From contig JAANWY010000106.1 in the NCBI GenBank assembly GCA_018263655.1, positions 1-15,563 on the forward strand: DNA of 15,563 nt, written 5' to 3'. Position 1 is the stretch's first letter, and every line of letters starts with the position of its first letter. Of the stretch, positions 7,179 to 13,361 are shown one piece after another. A model generated the notes under the pieces. The model ran no database searches and was not told the origin of the DNA. It saw only the letters and a program-made list of their open reading frames with translations. Position numbers and translations under genes: made by a program. The DNA is from Anaerolineales bacterium (lineage in GTDB: Bacteria; Chloroflexota; Anaerolineae; Epilineales; JAANWY01).

Positions 7179-8180
7179 ATGGCTGGTCTTTTCACCCCAT
7201 TGACGATCAAGGGGCACACGCTCAGCAATCGAATTGTCCTACCCCCTATGGCGAACAACATGGCCACCGAACGCGGTGAGCTAACTGAGGCCCACATTGA
7301 ACACTACGTGCGCCGGGCTCAGGCCGGCGTCGGCATGGTGATCGTCGAACATACCTACATCCGGCCCGAGGGTCGCGTCAATGCGCGGCAATTGGGACTC
7401 TACGATGACTTTCTCATACCTGGCCTGCGGCGTCTAGCTGAGGCCGTGCGGGCGTGCGACACCATCGTCGGCATCCAGATAACGCACGGTGGCGGCAAAG
7501 CTACGTCGGACCTCATCGGCAAGCAACCCACCAGTGCATCGAACGTGCTCGTCCCGGGCGCAGCCGAGACGGCGCGGGCGGCCACGGAGGCCGAGATCGC
7601 AGAGATCACAGAGGCGTTTGCCGCTGCCGCAGGGCGGGCCAAGGCAGCCGGCTTCGACTTCGTCGAGATTCACGGTGCGCACGGGTACTTGCTCAGCCAA
7701 TGGCTGTCACCGTTGACCAACCAGCGCACCGATGAGTATGGCGGTGATCTGAACGGCCGGCTACGGCTACCATTAGGGGTCGTCCACGCCGTACGCGAAG
7801 CTGTTGGAGAGGACTACGTGTTGCTTTATCGGCTGGGAGCGAGCGACTTCATGCCTGGCGGGTTGACGCAAGAAGAGGGAGAACAGGCAGCAATTGCGCT
7901 TGCTGAAGCTGGCGTAGATCTGCTGGATATCTCGGGCGGTCTCTGCGGTGCGGAGATTCCTGATTGGGATGAGGTCTCTCAAGGCTACTTCGTGCCGCTG
8001 GCGGCCGGCGTTCGGGCAGCCGTCGATGTGCCCGTCGTCGTGGCGGGCGGCATCACGGAGCCCGAGTTTGCCGATCGCGTGATCCGAGAACAGGAAGTGG
8101 ACCTGGTGGCCATCGGTCGCGCGATGCTGTCTGACCCGGATTGGGCAGCAGAAGCACGCGACGCACTCCTCGGCAGGTAG
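7179..8180 (+). CDS. NADH:flavin oxidoreductase, Old Yellow Enzyme family
   Basis: FMN-dependent TIM-barrel oxidoreductase predicted to reduce activated alkenes (enals, enones) or related electrophiles with NAD(P)H. The protein has 333 residues, typical of the compact single-domain members resembling YqjM. Visible marks: the FMN-site opening LFTPLTIKGHTLSNRIVLPPM, the paired substrate-binding histidines H165 and H168 in EIHGAHGYLLSQWLSP, TDEYGG, the arginine in YRLGASD, and the C-terminal FMN-phosphate-binding parts VVAGGI and IGRAMLSDPDW. The position held by the modulating Cys in YqjM is Ala here (PPMAN). The ATG is six bases after the previous stop, and the AAGGAGG ribosome site (7161-7167) lies within the end of the upstream gene, so translation is likely coupled. 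The natural substrate is unknown. Confidence 0.92.
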   Translation: MAGLFTPLTIKGHTLSNRIVLPPMANNMATERGELTEAHIEHYVRRAQAGVGMVIVEHTYIRPEGRVNARQLGLYDDFLIPGLRRLAEAVRACDTIVGIQITHGGGKATSDLIGKQPTSASNVLVPGAAETARAATEAEIAEITEAFAAAAGRAKAAGFDFVEIHGAHGYLLSQWLSPLTNQRTDEYGGDLNGRLRLPLGVVHAVREAVGEDYVLLYRLGASDFMPGGLTQEEGEQAAIALAEAGVDLLDISGGLCGAEIPDWDEVSQGYFVPLAAGVRAAVDVPVVVAGGITEPEFADRVIREQEVDLVAIGRAMLSDPDWAAEARDALLGR

Positions 8181-8188
8181 TGCTCCAA

Positions 8189-8941
8189 ATGACTTCGCGC
8201 CTAATCGTGCTGGGCGCCGGCGCCGCGCGAGTCTCAGCGACGACCGACAACACCTATCTGGTCTTCGATGACGGCGCAGCGCCGTTGCTAATCGATTGTG
8301 CCGGTAGTCCGGCACACAAGCTGTACCGCGCCGGCATCGATCCCTGCGATCTAGCAGGCGTGCTCCTCACCCACGCGCACCCCGACCACATCTACGGGTT
8401 GCCGGCCCTCGTGCAGCACTTGGCGCAGGTGAACTACGCCAGCACCCTGCCGCTGTACGGGCTCGGTGAGACGCTCCACGCCGGCCAGCAACTGCTAGAC
8501 ACCCTGGATGTAAACAAAGACTTCCTGGACTATCGTCCATTCTCCTCGCAGGAACGCCAGCGCATCGCGACCAGGAGCGGCTACGCGGCCTATGTCTCTC
8601 CGACGCGTCACGGCAAGCCGTCAGTCGGGGTACGCATTGAGGCCGGCGGGAGGGTCCTCGTTTATTCCGGCGATACGGAACCGTGCCCAGCACTGAACCG
8701 TTTGGCCGAGGGGGGCGATATTCTGCTCCATGAGTGCACGGTGAACGAGCCGGCAAAAGGCCACTCGACGCCCGAGCAAGTCGCAGAGACGGCAGCCACG
8801 GCCGCGGCGGGACGTCTCGGCCTGCTACACTACTATCCGTGGCTCATCGACCGGTTTGATGAAGTCCAGAGCCGAATTGCGAAAATCTACAGTGGGCGTG
8901 TGACGCTGGCCCGTGAGGGAGATGAATATGCTCTGGGATAG
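8189..8941 (+). CDS. Metallo-beta-lactamase-fold hydrolase (RNase Z-like subgroup)
   Basis: A 250-residue MBL-fold metal-dependent hydrolase. It has the full metal motif THAHPDH (H62, H64, D66, H67), a later His in the TRHGKPS segment (H141), the bridging Asp in LVYSGDTEP (D162) and a final His in LLHYYPW (H214). The GHSTPEQVAETA segment and the SGDT motif resemble the RNase Z/arylsulfatase-like branch. Length is near that branch, but the exact substrate (tRNA 3' end, phosphodiester or ester) cannot be told. The start at 8189 opens with MTSRLIVLGAG, where the fold normally begins; an earlier in-frame ATG at 8141 lies inside the OYE gene and adds basic residues without family similarity. It starts eight bases after the OYE stop, as third gene of the operon. 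Confidence 0.88.
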   Translation: MTSRLIVLGAGAARVSATTDNTYLVFDDGAAPLLIDCAGSPAHKLYRAGIDPCDLAGVLLTHAHPDHIYGLPALVQHLAQVNYASTLPLYGLGETLHAGQQLLDTLDVNKDFLDYRPFSSQERQRIATRSGYAAYVSPTRHGKPSVGVRIEAGGRVLVYSGDTEPCPALNRLAEGGDILLHECTVNEPAKGHSTPEQVAETAATAAAGRLGLLHYYPWLIDRFDEVQSRIAKIYSGRVTLAREGDEYALG

Positions 8942-9140
8942 CTAGACGGGTTGCTGAAAGGTGAGCGGAAGACCTTGAGGTAAGCTGCCAGAAATTGAAA
9001 TTCGCATCACGGTCGCGCGTTACAGGTCCGGCACGTCACCGTCGTATCATCTCAATATTTCGGGGCTATGTAGGTCGAAATGGTATTTCGACCCGACGAT
9101 TTACCAAATCGTCCTACATGTCCCCCCATATATTGAGAAG
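8942..9140. other. Intergenic region between convergent genes, mostly a 101-bp insertion element
   Basis: From 8942 to 9035 I see no gene or clear terminator. TTA at 9020-9022 is the presumed ancestral stop codon (TAA on the minus strand) of the membrane protein gene before the insertion at 9044-9144. The rest is that element. Confidence 0.5.
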
Positions 9141-9144
9141 TCAC
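9044..9144. mobile_element. 101-bp MITE with two internal hairpins and 8-bp target duplication (family 1, copy 1)
   Basis: The element begins GTATCATCTCAATA (9044-9057) and ends with a decayed inverted copy, TATTGAGAAGTCAC (9131-9144). It is flanked by a perfect 8-bp direct repeat, TCACCGTC at 9036-9043 and 9145-9152. Inside are two hairpins, at 9073-9093 (arms GGTCGAAAT/ATTTCGACC) and 9095-9113 (arms GACGATTT/AAATCGTC). The copy at 11339-11439, in inverse orientation, has exactly the same length. No coding capacity. The ends and 8-bp duplication fit IS66-type mobilisation. Confidence 0.9.
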
Positions 9145-9647
9145 TCACCGTCGAACTCCTGGAGACGGACCAGCCGCCAGCGGCCATCGATGAGATAAAA
9201 GGTGCGCTCAATTTCGTACTGCCGGCTCCCAACGGAGACCCGCGCTAGCACTTCAATCTGATTGCCGTCTTCGCTGACGACATAGTGGATGAGCTTCATG
9301 TGTCGATTGTCAGGCGCGCCGGCATCGAACCTGGTCTGGAGCGTTTTGAGGCGCCAGCTCCGGGTGTGCGGTGGTAGGAGTGAGCGAAATAGGTCCCAAT
9401 CACCTTGCCGCCAGGCCCACGATTCCACGTCGAGCCGGCCCTGGATCTTTGCTTCGAGATCGGCCGTGCCGCGCTGCACCCGCCCAATATAGAAGCCACT
9501 TGTCCAGGATGCGGCCAGGGCAATCAGAAAAATAAACAACCACGCGCCTCGCCGGCCTTTCGACGCCGGCTTGCGCGCCGAGGAGAGAGGCTTTTCGCTT
9601 TCTGGCAGTGCTGAGATAGGCCCGTCATCTCCGAACTGCCAGTTCAT
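9141..9647 (-). CDS. Small single-pass membrane protein of unknown function, possibly NTF2-like outer domain
   Basis: A 168-residue protein, not recognised as a named family. Residues 1-34 are cytoplasmic and end in a basic cluster (SKGRRG). One membrane segment follows (about 35-55, AWLFIFLIALAASWTSGFYI). The rest, including SWAWRQGDWDLFRSLLPPH and IERTFYLIDGRWRLVRL, has the look of an NTF2/SnoaL-type cone fold, which is a guess from pattern. The chosen start is MNWQFGDDG; a longer frame from 9776 runs through an insertion element and is not trusted. The ribosome site is poor. Both ends are altered by insertions: element 9660-9772 sits 12 bases upstream of the start, and element 9044-9144 supplies the stop codon. 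Without the second insertion the frame would read on as DVPDL to a TAA at 9020-9022. Confidence 0.72.
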   Translation of the reverse strand: MNWQFGDDGPISALPESEKPLSSARKPASKGRRGAWLFIFLIALAASWTSGFYIGRVQRGTADLEAKIQGRLDVESWAWRQGDWDLFRSLLPPHTRSWRLKTLQTRFDAGAPDNRHMKLIHYVVSEDGNQIEVLARVSVGSRQYEIERTFYLIDGRWRLVRLQEFDGE

Positions 9648-9659
9648 CGGTCCATCTTT

Positions 9660-9772
9660 GTAACTACTCAGGCTACCATCCTCGCAGTTGAGAAATGCGG
9701 AAAAAGGGGGCGGCCGCCCCCTTTTTCTGGACGCTTCTTCTTGTTGTAGACACGAAGTGCCTGAGTAATCAC
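9660..9772 (-). mobile_element. 113-bp MITE with GC-rich central palindrome and 8-bp target duplication (family 2, copy A)
   Basis: The ends are GTAACTACTCAGGC (9660-9673) and GCCTGAGTAATCAC (9759-9772), imperfect inverted repeats. A perfect 8-bp duplication, CCATCTTT, flanks it at 9652-9659 and 9773-9780. The centre is a strong palindrome, GGGGGCGGCCGCCCCC, within A- and T-runs. Its reverse complement aligns along its length with 10574-10703. It separates the membrane protein gene from its former upstream region and ends 13 bp before the -35 box of the divergent methyltransferase promoter. Confidence 0.9.
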
Positions 9773-9785
9773 CCATCTTTCAATA

Positions 9786-9814
9786 TTGACATCGTAACAG
9801 TGAGAGATTATAGC
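9786..9814 (+). promoter_or_regulatory. Sigma70-type promoter for the methyltransferase gene
   Basis: A perfect TTGACA (9786-9791), a 17-bp spacer and TATAGC (9809-9814). The expected transcript start near 9821 is about 35 bases before the ATG at 9855. Confidence 0.6.
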
Positions 9815-9854
9815 ATCGGCAAGACCTGTATGCCAAACCTCAGGATGCCAGACA

Positions 9855-10508
9855 ATGCGGGGTGAACGCAACGCCGGCGACCCAGGAGGCTGGCAGGACG
9901 AGCCAGACGAACTCCTGGAGGAGTTCAGCGACGAGATCGCCGTTGGGCGGGCGCTGGACTTGGGGATGGGAGAGGGACGCAACGCGCTGTGGCTGGCTGC
10001 GCGCGGGTTCGAGGTCGTCGGGGTTGATGTGTCGCCGGCCTCCGTCGAGAGCGTACAACGGTTGGCGCGCGAGCGCGGGCTCGCACTCGAAACGCACGTG
10101 GCAGATATTCGCAATTTCGAAATCGAGCCGGCAAGCTACAGTGTGATTCTGGCATCCGCAGTGTTGCATTTTCTGATGCCGGCCGAGATTCGTGAGATAG
10201 CACAGCAAATCAAGGCCGGCTTACAGTCTGACGGTGTCGTAATCGCCCACGCGTTCACCGTCGACGATCCAAGCTACGAAGCACGACAGGGGCAGCGCCT
10301 GCCGCTCGTTGCTCAGAACACGTTCCTCCTACCCGATCTCGACGGGCCGCTACATTATTTCGGTTGCGGCGAACTCCGCAGCCTGTTCGACGACCTTGAT
10401 GTCTTCTACTACGCTGAAGAACGTCACATCGACACGCGCCACGACGATCCGCACTATCATGCCTATCATGCCGGCGCTTTTCTGGCAGCCCGCAAGTCGG
10501 GGGATTGA
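9855..10508 (+). CDS. Class I SAM-dependent methyltransferase (TehB-like)
   Basis: A 217-residue methyltransferase. The SAM-binding motif I is RALDLGMGEGRNALWLAARG (about 32-51), followed by the acidic end of beta-2, VVGVDVSP (55-61), then a motif II-like VADIRNF. The order and the GEGRNALWLA wording are those of the TehB/small-molecule thiol or metalloid methyltransferase group, but the acceptor is not known. The C-terminal part is His/Asp/Tyr-rich (HIDTRHDDPHYHAYHAG), which is notable and could bind metal; that is speculation. The start at 9855 is the first ATG in frame, and CAGGA lies nine bases before it; the N-terminus is slightly short for the family. It stands alone in its transcription unit, divergent from the small membrane protein. 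Confidence 0.85.
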   Translation: MRGERNAGDPGGWQDEPDELLEEFSDEIAVGRALDLGMGEGRNALWLAARGFEVVGVDVSPASVESVQRLARERGLALETHVADIRNFEIEPASYSVILASAVLHFLMPAEIREIAQQIKAGLQSDGVVIAHAFTVDDPSYEARQGQRLPLVAQNTFLLPDLDGPLHYFGCGELRSLFDDLDVFYYAEERHIDTRHDDPHYHAYHAGAFLAARKSGD

Positions 10509-10528
10509 GTGGCGTATCATAGTCAAAC

Positions 10529-10557
10529 TTGACTTCGTGATTAGGTCGTGATAGAGT
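10529..10557 (+). promoter_or_regulatory. Possible promoter for infC, upstream of an insertion element
   Basis: TTGACT (10529-10534), a 17-bp spacer and TAGAGT (10552-10557). If used, transcription begins near 10564, ten bases before the insertion element at 10574, so the element would be transcribed as part of the infC 5' leader. Box quality is moderate. Confidence 0.4.
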
Positions 10558-10573
10558 TTGTTGTACATAACTT

Positions 10574-10703
10574 GTGACTACTCAGGCACTTCGTGCCTAC
10601 ACAAGAAAAGACCGGAAAAGATGGGGTCGGTGGGGGCGGCCGCCCCCACACCCCCATCTTTTCCGCATTTCTCAACTACGAGGGCGGTAGCCTGAGTAGT
10701 TAC
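10574..10703 (+). mobile_element. 130-bp MITE with GC-rich central palindrome and 8-bp target duplication (family 2, copy B)
   Basis: The ends are GTGACTACTCAGGC (10574-10587) and GCCTGAGTAGTTAC (10690-10703), near-perfect inverted repeats. A perfect 8-bp duplication, CATAACTT, flanks it at 10566-10573 and 10704-10711. The centre is the same GGGGGCGGCCGCCCCC palindrome, here enlarged by GATGGGG/CCCCATC-type arms; near the left end GGCACTTCGTGCC forms a small hairpin. It is homologous to 9660-9772 in opposite orientation. Both copies point the same way relative to the gene they precede. Confidence 0.92.
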
Positions 10704-10722
10704 CATAACTTGATAGCAACAT

Positions 10723-10742
10723 GTCGGGCACAGAGTCCCGAC
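10723..10742 (+). other. Small hairpin in the infC upstream region
   Basis: GTCGGG (10723-10728) pairs with CCCGAC (10737-10742) across an eight-base loop. It lies between the insertion element and the infC start and could be a leader structure. No known infC control element is recognised. Otherwise 10704-10800 shows nothing clear. Confidence 0.35.
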
Positions 10743-10814
10743 CATTTGGTCATCGGTCACGAAATACCGCTCACTGATGACTGTCCACTGATCACTAACC
10801 TTGGAGGTGAGCTT

Positions 10815-11318
10815 ATCAGTAAAGGTTATCGAACAAACTACCAAATTCGTTCCCGCGAAGTGCGGCTAATTGCGGAAGAGGGGGGCCAGATCGGCATTGT
10901 GTCTTTGCGAGAGGCAATGCATGCGGCGCGCGCTGCCGGCCTTGATCTGGTGGAAGTCGCTGGCCAGGCGGACCCGCCGGTCTGTCGGCTGATGGACTAC
11001 AAAAAGTTCCTTTATGAAAAGCAGAAGAAAGAGAAAGAGGCGCGCCAAGCTCAACGGACTGAAGTGAAGGAGATCCGGCTTCGCCCCAAGACGGACGATT
11101 ATCACCTGGGGTTCAAGGTCAAGCAAGCCAGAGGTTTTCTGGAGGAGGGAGCGAAGGTCAAAGTTCGGATCCTCTTTCGAGGGCGTGAGATCACTCATCC
11201 CGAGATCGGGCGTGAGCTGCTGAGGAAAGTGGCCGAGCAGCTAGGGGACATTGCACAGGTCGATAGCAGGCCCAAGATGCAGGGTCGTACGATGCTCATG
11301 GTTCTCTCCCCCGAATAA
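10815..11318 (+). CDS. infC: Translation initiation factor IF-3, with a probable ATC start codon
   Basis: IF-3 binds the 30S subunit, prevents premature 50S joining and checks start-codon/initiator-tRNA pairing. The 167-residue product has the N-domain opening YRTNYQIRSREVRLI, then DLVEVAGQADPPVCRLMDYKK, the basic linker helix (KKEKEARQAQR), and the C-domain KEIRLRPKTDDYHLGFKVKQA with RGREITHPEIG. No ATG, GTG or TTG lies in frame near the family start. A strong Shine-Dalgarno, GGAGGTGA (10803-10810), sits just before an in-frame ATC (10815), and ISKGYRTNYQIR fits the normal N-terminus. Rare ATT/ATC starts are known for infC and underlie IF-3 autoregulation. The usual neighbours rpmI and rplT are absent downstream. 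The stop codon overlaps the truncated edge of a repeat element. Confidence 0.93.
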   Translation: MSKGYRTNYQIRSREVRLIAEEGGQIGIVSLREAMHAARAAGLDLVEVAGQADPPVCRLMDYKKFLYEKQKKEKEARQAQRTEVKEIRLRPKTDDYHLGFKVKQARGFLEEGAKVKVRILFRGREITHPEIGRELLRKVAEQLGDIAQVDSRPKMQGRTMLMVLSPE

Positions 11319-11536
11319 GGTTTGCTAATCGCATTCGGGTATCATCTCAAAAAACAGGGGAGTAATGTAGGCCGAATTGTTAATTCGGCAGTCGAAATAC
11401 CATTTCGACCTATATTTCCCCGAAGTATTGAGATGATACGCATTCGGGTTGAAAGGCCCCTCGCCAGTCGAAAACCGGCCTCTCCCCCAAGGCTACTCTC
11501 AACCTTCGCAAGGGTCCGTACTACCTGAACGGTTAC
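11317..11536. mobile_element. Truncated palindromic MITE-like element (family 3, copy D), interrupted by a family 1 element
   Basis: The right end, CTGAACGGTTAC (11525-11536), and the inner AACCTTCGCAAGGGT match 2551-2683 in inverse orientation, as does the GGCCCCTCGCCAGTCGAAAA interior. After removal of the insertion at 11339-11439 and one copy of its duplication, the left part (AAGGTTTGCTAATCG, from 11317) continues the alignment. The outer 30 or so bases of the left end are missing; similarity stops exactly at the infC stop codon. The element is therefore truncated and hosts a younger insertion. Confidence 0.8.
11339..11439. mobile_element. 101-bp MITE with two internal hairpins (family 1, copy 2), nested in another element
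   Basis: The ends are perfect inverted repeats, GTATCATCTCAA (11339-11350) and TTGAGATGATAC (11428-11439). The direct repeat GCATTCGG lies at 11331-11338 and 11440-11447; the match runs a few bases further by chance. Its reverse complement aligns end to end with 9044-9144. The second hairpin differs from copy 1 by two paired changes that keep base pairing. No coding capacity. Confidence 0.93.
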
Positions 11537-11616
11537 ACATCAACAATCGGGCAAGCCGGCACATGGGAATCGTTGCCGGCCTGCCCGAATTCCTTCGGGG
11601 CAATCTTCGTGATGTG
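11536..11616. terminator. Strong stem-loop between convergent infC and DUF5667 genes; possible bidirectional terminator
   Basis: CGGGCAAGCCGGCA (11548-11561) pairs with TGCCGGCCTGCCCG (11574-11587) with one mismatch and a 12-base loop. An outer pair, CACATCA (11536-11542) with TGATGTG (11610-11616), encloses it. There is no T-run, so intrinsic termination is uncertain; it could also be part of another palindromic repeat. Confidence 0.4.
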
Positions 11617-11619
11617 ACC

Positions 11620-11784
11620 CTAGTACACGACGGCCTAAATCCTTCGGCAGTTTACGCTCGCCAGGGATCGCCAGATCCCGGCCTTGCGCGACGAAAACTA
11701 GCTATGAAACGGCGCGCCAGACGGGGATCTGACGATCCCCTTGGAGCAAACAACTACCGAAGGATTTCCGCCGCAGTGTACTAG
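11620..11784. mobile_element. Long-armed palindromic MITE bounded by CTAG (unrelated to the other families)
   Basis: CTAG at 11620-11623 and 11781-11784 bounds about 157 bp whose two arms match as inverted repeats for roughly 58 bp with scattered differences. They share AAATCCTTCGG near the outer ends and GGGATCGYCAGATCCC further in; each arm thus holds its own small hairpin. CTAG fits the YTAR-type 4-bp target duplication of IS5-group elements, though a TA target is an alternative. The stop codon TAG of the neighbouring minus-strand gene is inside the CTAG at 11781-11784. Confidence 0.75.
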
Positions 11785-13361
11785 CTCTCTTCGCTCACAA
11801 CCTGAATCTGCTTACTCCTCTGCACGCTGTTGCCGCGGGTGTCGTCAACTGTCAATGTGACTGTGATGGTGGCTGTTTGGCCAGGCGCCATGTCGAAGTT
11901 GGCGACGTAGTAGACGTGGAGTCGATCTGGCCCGGGCTGAATGGTGCTCAGCCCTATCTTCGGAAACGCATCCCACGTCACCGTAATGTGATTGTCTTCG
12001 GGATCAGAGACTTCAGCAGTCAGCAGCGCCCGCCCGCCCGGCGCAATCTGACACGGGTCGCACGTCAGACTGTGGATGATGGGCGGTTCATTAACAGGCG
12101 TCGGTGTCACCGTCGGCGTCGGACTCGGTGGAGTCGGTGTCGGCGTTGACGTAGACGATGCCAGGGGGTATGGCTCTGGTGTATGCGTCGGCGTCGGCGG
12201 TACTGGCGTCGGCGATGCCGGTGGATACGGCTCAGGTGTGTGTGTCGCCGCCGGCGGTACTGGCGTATTCGTCGATGGTACTGGGGTGGGCGGTACCGGC
12301 GTTGCCGTCGGTGGCACTGCCGTCAGTGTGGCAGAAGGTGCCGGCGTCGGACTGGCCGTGGCGGCCGGCGACGGCACGGCGGTTGGCGTCTCGGTGACCG
12401 GTGGTGTTGCCGTGGCGGTCTCCGGTTCGCCCAGCGCACCGGTTGAGGGCTCGGTTGCAGTGGGCGGTGCCGGTGTCGCGGTTGCCGTTGGTTCCAGTGT
12501 TGCGGTTGTCACGACAGCGGGCGCAGGCAGTGTCACCGTCGGAGTTGGTGGCTCCGCCGTCGGTGTGGGCTGAGTCTCAACGACAGGCTCCGGCTGCAGC
12601 TCATCCAGCCACGTCTGTACGGAATCCAGGGCCGTGACTGCCTCTTGGTAGGTGGGTGCCGGCAACTGAGCGCCGCTGTCGCTCTCCAGCGTTGTCCGTT
12701 GTTGATCGAGCTTGGCCCGTGCGAGCGATTCCAGTCGAGACCGATCGACCCCTTCCTCGTGTAGGCGGATCAGCATGGCGAGCGCTGACTCGAGTTCCCG
12801 TTGATAATCTGACACCAGCGCTGGCGCCTTGTCGGGCACTGTGACGGCTTCCTTGATGCGCCGATCGGCAAAACGCAGGTGCAGGCTCGTTTGATCGATT
12901 CTGTCGTCCGCGAGGGCAAGCTGTACCTGTTCGGTCAAGCGTTTGACCGGATACAGGGCGCTATCAGGCATACTGTTTCCGGAAGCTGAAACGACGCTGC
13001 CTGTCACAAGGACAAGCAAGATGAGGGCTGCAGCGGCGCCGGCAAGCGTCGGCCCTAGGCGCAGTTGGCTCAACATCCGGCCGATGCGTTGCCACCAAGA
13101 CCGCGGGGATGTTTCACGAACACGGCCGTCAACGCCAACCCGACGCGCAGCCGGCGGCTGCAGGTCGACGATGCGCTGTCGCGTGGCCTGTTTGAACTGC
13201 AGTGATGGGGCAACGTGCGATACTTCGCGCACTGTGGTGGCAATCCGTAACAGGGAACGTAGTTCGTCTTCGAATTCGGGATACTGAGCCACACACTTGT
13301 CGATGGTGGCGCCCGCTTCGAGTGCGAGCAAGCATTCTTGCAAGGCGTCAGCGAGATTCAT
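11781..13361 (-). CDS. DUF5667-type membrane protein, putative anti-sigma partner, with Pro/Thr linker and C-terminal Ig-like domain
   Basis: A 526-residue protein probably paired with the ECF sigma factor. The cytoplasmic part (about 1-100) starts with a short helical region (LQECLLALEAGATIDKCVAQYPEFEDELRSLL) common in proteins encoded beside ECF factors. One membrane segment lies at about 104-127. Just outside is SASGNSMPDSALYPVKRLTEQVQLAL, typical of DUF5667, up to about 250. Then comes a Pro/Thr/Ala-rich linker of about 165 residues (258-423), containing THTPEPYP twice. The C-terminal 100 residues (NEPPIIHSLTCDPCQIAPGG to the end) look like an Ig/PKD-type beta domain with two Cys. Its start overlaps the sigma gene by 14 bp, so translation is coupled. 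The role as anti-sigma factor or surface sensor is inference. Confidence 0.85.
   Translation of the reverse strand: MNLADALQECLLALEAGATIDKCVAQYPEFEDELRSLLRIATTVREVSHVAPSLQFKQATRQRIVDLQPPAARRVGVDGRVRETSPRSWWQRIGRMLSQLRLGPTLAGAAAALILLVLVTGSVVSASGNSMPDSALYPVKRLTEQVQLALADDRIDQTSLHLRFADRRIKEAVTVPDKAPALVSDYQRELESALAMLIRLHEEGVDRSRLESLARAKLDQQRTTLESDSGAQLPAPTYQEAVTALDSVQTWLDELQPEPVVETQPTPTAEPPTPTVTLPAPAVVTTATLEPTATATPAPPTATEPSTGALGEPETATATPPVTETPTAVPSPAATASPTPAPSATLTAVPPTATPVPPTPVPSTNTPVPPAATHTPEPYPPASPTPVPPTPTHTPEPYPLASSTSTPTPTPPSPTPTVTPTPVNEPPIIHSLTCDPCQIAPGGRALLTAEVSDPEDNHITVTWDAFPKIGLSTIQPGPDRLHVYYVANFDMAPGQTATITVTLTVDDTRGNSVQRSKQIQVVSEES

Noticed and set aside
9648..9776. N-terminal extension of the small membrane protein
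   Set aside because: It is encoded almost wholly by MITE copy A and its duplication, so it was not part of the original gene, although read-through is conceivable.
10593..10814. N-terminal extension of infC starting at an ATG in the insertion element
   Set aside because: The 74 added residues come from the MITE and leader and have no IF-3 counterpart; the Shine-Dalgarno is at 10803.
12076..12573. Plus-strand open frame with Gly/Val-rich repeats
   Set aside because: It is the antisense of the Pro/Thr-rich linker codons of the DUF5667 protein; composition explains the open frame.
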